The position numbers and the translations under genes are program-made. A stretch of DNA of 64,000 nt from Ottowia testudinis (lineage in GTDB: Bacteria > Pseudomonadota > Gammaproteobacteria > Burkholderiales > Burkholderiaceae_C), in contig NZ_CP071796.1 in the NCBI RefSeq assembly GCF_017498525.1, positions 1,922,001 through 1,986,000 on the forward strand, in the 5' to 3' direction. A model generated the notes under the pieces. That model saw nothing but the letters and a program-made list of their open reading frames with translations. It did not search any database and was not told the DNA's origin. Shown here in pieces: positions 58,100-64,000 of this stretch. The first letter of the stretch is position 1; the number at the start of each line of letters is the position of its first letter.

Positions 58100-58744
58100 T
58101 CAAACTTCGCCCGCAAAGGGCAAGGCACGCAGCACCGCCCGCACCGGCGACGCATCCGCCGTGACCAGCTTCAGGGGCAGGGCGATCAGCTCGTAGTCGC
58201 CCTCGGGCACGTCGTCGAGCACCAGGTTTTCCAGCACGCGCAGGTCGCGCCGGCGAATCACCTGGTGGCTGTCCAAGGTCTTGCTGTCGGCCGGGTCGAT
58301 GCTGGCCGTGTCGATGCCGATCAGGCGCACGCCGGCGTCGGCCAGGCGCTCCACCGTCTCGGGCGCGAAGGCGGCCAGTTGCGCGTCCCACGCATCGACT
58401 GGCATGCGCGCGTAGGTTCTGACCAATACACGCGGCGGCAGCGCTTGCGTGGCGTGCGCGAGGTGCTCCCAAAGAATGAGCGGGCGCACGCCCACGGCGT
58501 GGATCACGCGGCACGGGCCCAGGTACGGTGCCAGATCGACCGCGCCGATGGCGGCGCCCGCCGGGTCGTAGTGCAGCGGTGCATCGGCGTGCGCGCCCAC
58601 GTGCGGCGACAGCGTGAGCGCACCCACGTTGACCGGGCAATCGGGGCCGATTTGCGCGCTCCACTGCTGCGTGTAGGCGGTGTCGCCCGGGAAAACCGGC
58701 GAGCCGGCGTGCACGGGTGGCGAGATGTCCCACAGCGGTTTCAT
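58100..58744 (-). CDS. kynB: Arylformamidase (kynurenine formamidase)
   Basis: 214 residues from the ATG at 58744 ([20 protein letters not shown]). The cyclase-family metal motif is [13 protein letters not shown]. It hydrolyses N-formylkynurenine to kynurenine. First gene of kynBUA. Confidence 0.93.
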   Translation of the reverse strand: MKPLWDISPPVHAGSPVFPGDTAYTQQWSAQIGPDCPVNVGALTLSPHVGAHADAPLHYDPAGAAIGAVDLAPYLGPCRVIHAVGVRPLILWEHLAHATQALPPRVLVRTYARMPVDAWDAQLAAFAPETVERLADAGVRLIGIDTASIDPADSKTLDSHQVIRRRDLRVLENLVLDDVPEGDYELIALPLKLVTADASPVRAVLRALPFAGEV

Positions 58745-58865
58745 GCAGGCGACGTTACCCGCGCCGTGGCTGCCGTGGTGTCGGTTTTTTCCAACGAGGG
58801 CGCGGCGGGGCCAGCGGCGCACAAGCTGATCTGAATCAAGAGACGTGCCACAGGCGAAGTAATAG

Positions 58866-58884
58866 AATGAGAATGATTGTCATT
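58866..58884. promoter_or_regulatory. Fur box upstream of feoA
   Basis: AATGAGAATGATTGTCATT, with AATGA and TCATT arms, closely matches the Fur 19-mer. It lies 12-30 bp before the feoA GTG and so overlaps the promoter. Confidence 0.8.
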
Positions 58885-58895
58885 AAGGAATATCC

Positions 58896-59213
58896 GTGAA
58901 CCTGGGCAACGCCGACCTTGAACCTGCCGCCGCATGGGGCGGAGCGACCTTGGCCTTGCACGCGCTGCCCATGGGGGCGCGGGCCGTCATCGATCAACTG
59001 CATACGCCGGCCAATGCCGACGACCGAGAAGTGTTGCTGCGCCTGATCGAGATCGGCTTTCTGCCGGGCGAGACGGTGCGCGTGGTGGCCAAGGCGCGCA
59101 CCGGCCGCGAGCCGGTGGCCGTGCGCCTGGGCGGGCAATCGACCTTCGCGCTGCGCGAGCGCGAGGCGGCGCTGGTGCGGGTGCGGCCCGTTGCCACCGA
59201 GGGTGCGGCATGA
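58896..59213 (+). CDS. feoA: Ferrous iron transport protein A
   Basis: 105 residues. The FeoA SH3-like domain (about 20-98) has LRLIEIGFLPGETVRVVAK and VAVRLGGQSTFALREREAALV. Start is a GTG after AAGGAATATCC. A Fur box precedes it. It modulates the FeoB channel. Its stop overlaps the feoB start (ATGA). Confidence 0.9.
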   Translation: MNLGNADLEPAAAWGGATLALHALPMGARAVIDQLHTPANADDREVLLRLIEIGFLPGETVRVVAKARTGREPVAVRLGGQSTFALREREAALVRVRPVATEGAA

Positions 59214-61147
59214 ACCGCCCGCAAGACGCCGTCATCGGTGACGGCGCGGTGCCACCGCGCGTCGTGGCCAGCAGCGCGCGCCCCTTGCGCGTGGCGCTGC
59301 TGGGCAACCCCAACTGCGGCAAGACGGCCTTGTTTAACCTGCTGACGGGCAGCCGCCAGAAGGTGGCCAACTACGCCGGCGTGACGGTGGAGCGCAAGGA
59401 AGGGCGCTTGCAATCGCCCGGCGGGCGCGACATAGCCGTGCTGGACTTGCCCGGCGCCTACAGCCTGAACGCCTTGAGTCTTGACGAGGAAATCACGCGC
59501 GACGTCGTGACCGGCCGCCGCGCAGGCGAGCCGCTGCCCGACCTGCTGGTGTGCGTGGTCGACGCCACCAAGCTGCGCCTGAACCTGCGCCTGGTGCTGG
59601 AGGCGCAGCGCCTGGGCCTGCCCATGCTGGTGGCGCTGAACATGAGCGACATGGCCGAGCGCCTGGGCATCCGCGTCGATGTGGACAAACTCAGCGCCGC
59701 GCTGGGCGTGCCGGTGGTGCCCACGGTGGGGGTGCGCGGCGGCGGTGCCGATGCACTGGTGGCGGCGCTGGACGGCTTCAAGCCGCCGCTGATCGGCCGC
59801 ACCCCACGTGTCACTTCTGACCCGCCCGGCATCGAGGACGTGATGCTGACGCAGCGCGAGGTGCAGCGCATCGTGCAAGAGGCCGTGCAGTCGCCCGCGC
59901 AGCCGCTGGCGCGCGACGACGCCATCGACCGCGTGCTGCTGCACCCGCTGTGGGGTGGGCTGATCCTGGCGGCGCTGCTGTTCTTGATGTTCCAGGCCGT
60001 GTTCAGCTGGGCCGAGCTGCCCATGAATTGGATCAAGGCCGGCATGGACGCGACTGCCGGCGCGGTGCGCGAGCACATGGCCGATGGGCCGCTGCGCAGT
60101 CTGTTGGTCGACGGTGTGATCGCCGGCGTGGGCAGCGTGGTGGTGTTTCTGCCGCAGATCCTGATTCTGTTTTTGTTCATCCTGGCGCTGGAGGATTCGG
60201 GCTACCTGCCGCGCGCGGCGTTTTTGCTTGATCGCGTGATGGGCCGCGTGGGGCTGTCGGGCCGCTCGTTCATTCCGCTGCTGTCGAGCTTTGCCTGCGC
60301 CGTGCCCGGCATCATGGCCACGCGCACCATCACGCACTGGCGCGACCGGCTGGTGACGATCATGATCGCGCCGCTGATGACCTGCTCGGCCCGGCTGCCG
60401 GTGTATGCGCTGCTGATCGCGGCTTTCATCCCCCAACGCAGCGTGGGCGGCTGGTTCAATCTGCAGGGGCTGGTGCTGTTTGCCCTGTACGCGGCGGGCA
60501 TCTTGAGCGCGCTGGCCATGGCCTGGGCATACCGGCTGGGCGCACGCGGCGCGCAGGCCAAGCCCACGCCGCTGATCATGGAGCTGCCCGCCTACCGCTG
60601 GCCCAGCCCGCGCCAGCTGGCGTTTGGCCTGTGGGAGCGGGCGCGCATCTTCTTGCAGCGCGTGGGCGGCATCATCCTGGCGGTGATGGTGCTGTTGTGG
60701 TTTCTCTCCAGCTATCCGGCCGCGCCAGCGGGATCGGAAGGCCCGGCGATTCTGTACAGCTACGCCGGGCGCATCGGCCTGCTGCTGGAAAAGCTGCTGG
60801 CGCCCATCGGCTTCAACTGGCAGATCGCCATCGCCCTGGTGCCCGGCATGGCCGCGCGCGAGGTGGCGGTGGGTGCCCTGGGCACCGTGTATGCGCTGTC
60901 GGCCAGCGGCGACGATGTGGCGCAGCAGTTGCAACCGCTCATCGCCCACAGCTGGAGCCTGGCGACGGCCTTGTCGTTGCTGGCGTGGTACGTGTATGCG
61001 CCGCAGTGCGTGTCGACGCTGGTGGCGGTCAAGCGCGAGACCAACGGGTGGAAGTACCCCTTGGTGATGCTGGTGCAATTGTTCGGGCTGGCGTATGTGG
61101 CGGCCTTCATCACCTACCGGGTGGCGGTGGCGCTGGGGGCCGGGTGA
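59210..61147 (+). CDS. feoB: Ferrous iron transport protein B
   Basis: 645 residues. N-terminal G domain: GNPNCGKT (G1, 32-39), DLPGAY (G3), NMSD (G4); then a helical spacer and a membrane part with Gate motifs (SFACAVPGIMATR and the C-terminal PGMAAREV). Imports Fe2+ at the inner membrane. Translationally coupled to feoA and to the small Cys-rich gene. Confidence 0.95.
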   Translation: MNRPQDAVIGDGAVPPRVVASSARPLRVALLGNPNCGKTALFNLLTGSRQKVANYAGVTVERKEGRLQSPGGRDIAVLDLPGAYSLNALSLDEEITRDVVTGRRAGEPLPDLLVCVVDATKLRLNLRLVLEAQRLGLPMLVALNMSDMAERLGIRVDVDKLSAALGVPVVPTVGVRGGGADALVAALDGFKPPLIGRTPRVTSDPPGIEDVMLTQREVQRIVQEAVQSPAQPLARDDAIDRVLLHPLWGGLILAALLFLMFQAVFSWAELPMNWIKAGMDATAGAVREHMADGPLRSLLVDGVIAGVGSVVVFLPQILILFLFILALEDSGYLPRAAFLLDRVMGRVGLSGRSFIPLLSSFACAVPGIMATRTITHWRDRLVTIMIAPLMTCSARLPVYALLIAAFIPQRSVGGWFNLQGLVLFALYAAGILSALAMAWAYRLGARGAQAKPTPLIMELPAYRWPSPRQLAFGLWERARIFLQRVGGIILAVMVLLWFLSSYPAAPAGSEGPAILYSYAGRIGLLLEKLLAPIGFNWQIAIALVPGMAAREVAVGALGTVYALSASGDDVAQQLQPLIAHSWSLATALSLLAWYVYAPQCVSTLVAVKRETNGWKYPLVMLVQLFGLAYVAAFITYRVAVALGAG

Positions 61148-61341
61148 TGCAGCAGCTCATCGTCGGCCTGATGGTGGCTGGAGCGGCGCTGTACGCGCTG
61201 TGGCACTTCATGCCCGTGCGTTGGCGGCGGGCCGTGGCGCGCCGCCTGGGCGTGCGCATGACCAAGGGTGGCTGCCACGCGTGCGATGACTGCGGGGCGT
61301 GCGCGGGGCCTAGCGTGGAAATGAACAAAAAAGGGCTCTAG
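61147..61341 (+). CDS. FeoB-associated Cys-rich membrane protein (DUF6587-like)
   Basis: 64 residues. One N-terminal helix (LIVGLMVAGAALYALWHF) and a C-terminal CHACDDCGAC (Cys43, 46, 49 and 52). Its ATG overlaps the feoB stop. Small FeoB-linked Cys-rich proteins of this design replace FeoC in many bacteria; the role is probably metal sensing or FeoB assistance. The stop codon falls inside a palindromic element. Confidence 0.8.
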   Translation: MQQLIVGLMVAGAALYALWHFMPVRWRRAVARRLGVRMTKGGCHACDDCGACAGPSVEMNKKGL

Positions 61342-61384
61342 CGCTTCTCCATTCAGCGCGAGCAGCTCCTGTTTGAATAGCATT
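61327..61384 (-). repeat. Palindromic element after the feo unit
   Basis: AGGGCTCTAGCGCTTCTCCA then CAGCGCGAGCAGCTCCTGTT. Includes the stop of the small feo gene. Confidence 0.75.
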
Positions 61385-61395
61385 CAAGCGCAAGG

Positions 61396-61716
61396 TTACG
61401 GTGCCAGACCTGCCAGGCCGTGGCACCGCCGGGCTTGCACACAGGCGTCGCTGCCCGCCTCGAACTCGCGGCAGGGCGATGGCCGCCATTCATAGATACC
61501 ACAAGCGACACGCTCGCCGACGCGGCCCGTGAGCGCCGCGCAGCGCGGCGGCTGGTGGTCGGTGCCGCGCAGGCGGCAGGTGCTGCCGTTGAGCAGGTCG
61601 GCCAGCCCGTTGGGCACGCGGCCCCCTTCGGACTGCAATTCATGGGGCGAAAAATCGACCCTGAACGTGGCGCAGCAGGCGCCGCAATGCTGGCAGTCGG
61701 GCGCCGCGGTGGTCAC
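61396..61716 (-). CDS. YkgJ-family cysteine cluster protein
   Basis: 106 residues. N-terminal CQHCGACC (Cys8, 11, 14, 15) and further Cys in CRLRG, RCAAL, VACGIYEWRPSPC. Zinc- or iron-sulfur-binding YkgJ (CxxCxxCC) family of unknown role. It follows argF by 15 bp. Confidence 0.85.
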   Translation of the reverse strand: MTTAAPDCQHCGACCATFRVDFSPHELQSEGGRVPNGLADLLNGSTCRLRGTDHQPPRCAALTGRVGERVACGIYEWRPSPCREFEAGSDACVQARRCHGLAGLAP

Positions 61717-61731
61717 ACAGTCCGCCCGTGG

Positions 61732-62673
61732 TCAGCGCGCCATCACTGACGGCCCAAGCAGCAGGTATTCCATCAGCGCCTTCTGCACGTGCATGCGGTT
61801 CTCGGCTTCGTCCCACACCACGGATTGCGGGCCGTCGATGACTTCGGCCGTCACTTCCTCGCCCCGGTGCGCGGGCAGGCAATGCATGAACAGCGCGTCG
61901 GGCTGGGCGGCGCGCATCATGTCGGCGTCGACGCACCAGTCGGCAAAGGCCTGGCGGCGCGCTTCGTTCTCGGCCTCGTAGCCCATGCTGGTCCACACGT
62001 CGGTGGTGACCAGGTCGGCGCCTTCGCAGGCCTTGCGCGGGTTGGCGAAGTTCTGCCACCGCTTGCCGGCGCCATCGCCGTCGAGTGTGGCCAGTTGAGT
62101 GTCGACCTCGTACCCGCGCGGGGTGGACACCCGCAGCGTGAAGCCCAGCAGCGCCGCCGCCTGCGCCCAGGTGTTGGCCATGTTGTTGCCGTCGCCGATC
62201 CAGGCCACCGTCTTGCCCTGGATCGGGCCACGGTGCTCGATGAAGGTGAAGATGTCGGCCAAGATCTGGCAGGGGTGGTACTCGTTGGTCAGCCCGTTGA
62301 TGACCGGCACGCGCGAATGCGCGGCGAACTGCTCGATGCGCGCCTGCTCGAACGTGCGGATCATCACGATGTCGACCATGCGGCTGATGACGCGCGCCGT
62401 GTCTTCAATGGGCTCGGCACGGCCCAGCTGGCTGCCCGCGCTGGTCAGGTTGACCACGCTGCCGCCCAGCTGGTACATGCCGGCCTCGAAGCTGACGCGG
62501 GTGCGGGTGCTGGCTTTTTCGAAGATCATGGCCAGCGTGCGGTCGCTCAAGGGATGGTGCTTTTCGTACTGCTTGAACTTGCGCTTGATGAGTGCGGCGC
62601 GCTCGAACAGGTAGGCGTATTCATCGGCCGTGAAATCGGCAAACTGCAGGTAGTGCTTGATCGGCGCGGCCAT
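61732..62673 (-). CDS. argF: Ornithine carbamoyltransferase
   Basis: 313 residues. Carbamoyl-phosphate motif STRTRVSFE; HPCQILADIFT and the ornithine-site HCLPAHRGEE. It forms citrulline from ornithine. It begins 1 bp after the argD stop. Confidence 0.96.
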   Translation of the reverse strand: MAAPIKHYLQFADFTADEYAYLFERAALIKRKFKQYEKHHPLSDRTLAMIFEKASTRTRVSFEAGMYQLGGSVVNLTSAGSQLGRAEPIEDTARVISRMVDIVMIRTFEQARIEQFAAHSRVPVINGLTNEYHPCQILADIFTFIEHRGPIQGKTVAWIGDGNNMANTWAQAAALLGFTLRVSTPRGYEVDTQLATLDGDGAGKRWQNFANPRKACEGADLVTTDVWTSMGYEAENEARRQAFADWCVDADMMRAAQPDALFMHCLPAHRGEEVTAEVIDGPQSVVWDEAENRMHVQKALMEYLLLGPSVMAR

Positions 62674-62674
62674 C

Positions 62675-63871
62675 TCACTCTTTCAGAAACGCCTCGATCA
62701 GCGGCACCAGGATGGCGACGATCTCGTCGGCTTCCTTATCGCTCAGGATCAGCGGTGGCACCAGGCGGATCACGCTGTCGGCGGTGACGCTGATCAGCAG
62801 CCCCGCATCGGCCGCGCGCTGCGTCAACGCACCGCAGGGCTTGGTCAGCTCGACGCCGATCATCAGGCCCTGGCCGCGCACTTCCTTCACGCCGGGGTTA
62901 CCGGCCAGCGCCTTTTCCAGCGCGGCCTTCAGGTGCGCGCCGACCTTGGCGGCGTTGTCCAGCAGCTTGTCTTCTTCCATGATGCGGATCGTTTCGACCC
63001 CCGCGCGCATGGCCAGCGGATTGCCGCCAAAGGTGGTGCCGTGGTTGCCGGGCTGGAAGATGTGGGCGGCCTTGGGCCCCGCCACCACGGCGCCGATCGG
63101 CACGCCCGAGCCCAGCCCCTTCGCCAGCGGCATCACGTCGGGCTGGATGCCCGCCCACTGGTGCGCGAACCACTTGCCGGTGCGGCCCATGCCGCACTGC
63201 ACCTCATCGATCATCAGCAGCCAGTCTTTCTGGTCGCAGAGTTCACGTACCTGCTTAAGGTACTCCGCGCGCATGGGGTTCACGCCGCCTTCGCCCTGGA
63301 TGGTCTCGAAGAACACGGCAACCACGTTGGGGTTGCCCTCCGTGGCCTTTTTCAGTGCCTCAATGTCGTTCAGCGGCACGCGGATGAACCCCTCGACCAG
63401 CGGCTCGAAGCCCTTTTGCACCTTGGGGTTGCCCGTGGCGCTGAGCGTGGCGATGCTGCGGCCGTGAAAGGCTCGCTCATAAACCACCACCTCGGGCCGC
63501 GCGATGCCCTTGTCGTGGCCGAACTTGCGCGCCAGCTTGAGCGCGGCCTCGTTGGCCTCCATCCCTGTGGAGCAGAAAAACACGTTGGTCAGGCCCGACA
63601 GCTCGGTCAGCTTCTTGGCCAGCACCTCGGCGTTGGGCACGTGGTAGTAGTTGCTGGTGTGGATGAGCTTGCCGATCTGATTCTGCAGTGCGGGCACCAG
63701 CTTGGGGTGGTTGTGGCCCAGCGTGTTGACGGCGATGCCGCCCAGCGCGTCGAGGTAGCGCTTGCCGTTGACATCCCATACGTGGCAGCCTTGACCATGG
63801 TCCAGGGCAATCGGCACCCGGGCGTAGGTGTTCATGGTGTGTGGCGAGGCGGCTTCGATATGGGCGGTCAC
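62675..63871 (-). CDS. argD: Acetylornithine aminotransferase
   Basis: 398 residues from a GTG at 63871, supported by AAGGAG 7 nt upstream. Class III aminotransferase with GIAVNTLGHNHPKLV, FFCSTGMEANEAALKLARKF and the PLP lysine in MPLAKGLGSGVPIGAVV. Makes N-acetylornithine; in lysine-making cells it can also act on succinyl-diaminopimelate. First gene of argD-argF. Confidence 0.93.
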   Translation of the reverse strand: MTAHIEAASPHTMNTYARVPIALDHGQGCHVWDVNGKRYLDALGGIAVNTLGHNHPKLVPALQNQIGKLIHTSNYYHVPNAEVLAKKLTELSGLTNVFFCSTGMEANEAALKLARKFGHDKGIARPEVVVYERAFHGRSIATLSATGNPKVQKGFEPLVEGFIRVPLNDIEALKKATEGNPNVVAVFFETIQGEGGVNPMRAEYLKQVRELCDQKDWLLMIDEVQCGMGRTGKWFAHQWAGIQPDVMPLAKGLGSGVPIGAVVAGPKAAHIFQPGNHGTTFGGNPLAMRAGVETIRIMEEDKLLDNAAKVGAHLKAALEKALAGNPGVKEVRGQGLMIGVELTKPCGALTQRAADAGLLISVTADSVIRLVPPLILSDKEADEIVAILVPLIEAFLKE

Positions 63872-63892
63872 GGGCGGCTCCTTGAAATGAAA

Positions 63893-63913
63893 ATCGGGCC
63901 AACGAGGCCCGTT
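63893..63913 (-). other. Hairpin in the argD leader
   Basis: CGGGCC-AACGA-GGCCCG at 63896-63912, followed on the minus strand by ATTTT just before the argD ribosome site. Could be a terminator of an upstream gene or an attenuator. The final 88 bases of the window show nothing else. Confidence 0.45.
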
Positions 63914-64000
63914 GAAGATGCATTCTAGGGCGTGCGCCGGGGCGCTTTGTTGACGTCTTCTCATGACTGTCATGCGCGGTGCGGCCGGCCCGGCGCGCCC

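Noticed and set aside
58994-61078. 694-residue minus-strand frame opposite feoB
   Set aside because: Composition is His/Gln/Arg-rich, antisense to a well-supported FeoB; no domain recognised.

Overview
The window is a GC-rich chromosomal segment of a betaproteobacterium, most likely Burkholderiales, family Comamonadaceae. The evidence is gene order (smc-zipA-ligA; pilU-dapE-prmB; cysI-DUF934-cysH-cysD-cysN), protein types and a dispersed palindromic repeat. The family-level call is an inference from sequence style. It is almost entirely core and metabolic DNA. I see no prophage, transposase, CRISPR array, tRNA or rRNA.

Layout. 1-1.5 kb: the tail of an MscS-type channel, a TfoX-like protein and a short-chain dehydrogenase. 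1.6-6.5 kb: an iron/redox island. It has a Fur-box-led pair of small unknown proteins, and convergently a PepSY protein, a DUF2271 protein, a large PepSY-flavodoxin-FNR reductase and the flavin transferase ApbE. 6.6-13.8 kb: a ferredoxin/ferredoxin reductase pair followed by the assimilatory sulfate cluster. 14-25.7 kb: dodecin and a full urate-to-ureidoglycolate set (puuD, uraH, uraD-amidohydrolase fusion, puuE) with a GntR regulator, NCS2 permease, M20 peptidase, solute-binding protein and xdhC. 25.7-36.4 kb: an ABC-F ATPase, prmB, lysine biosynthesis (dapC, dapD, dapE), pilU, a metallothionein-like protein and a di-iron ferritin-like protein. 36.6-44.9 kb: smc, zipA, ligA and a ROK kinase. 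45-55.5 kb: lipoprotein, deformylase, NlpC/P60 hydrolase, sugar dehydrogenase, iron-binding protein, phasin, a deacetylase-like remnant with thioesterase and nitroreductase, pncB and an NhaD-type antiporter. 55.6-58.7 kb: the kynurenine pathway to anthranilate (kynBUA). 58.9-61.3 kb: feoA-feoB plus a small Cys-rich protein under a Fur box. 61.4-64 kb: a YkgJ protein, argF and argD.

How it works together. Three Fur-like sites (near 1.61, 49.68 and 58.87 kb) mark iron-responsive units. Two copies of the palindrome TGTATACA, before uraH and puuD, suggest that the local GntR regulator controls urate breakdown.

Most unusual is the repeat content. A palindromic element with a GCGCTTG-N5-CAAGCGC core occurs about 23 times. 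Several copies lie in frame inside genes (the ABC-F ATPase, prmB, dapE, xdhC, ligA) or supply gene ends and starts (gntR, cysN, the DUF934 gene). A second palindrome of about 90-110 bp occurs five times, always between co-directional genes of one transcription unit. ligA carries about 70 extra codons built from three REP-like hairpins. The deacetylase-like gene has lost its catalytic core in frame.
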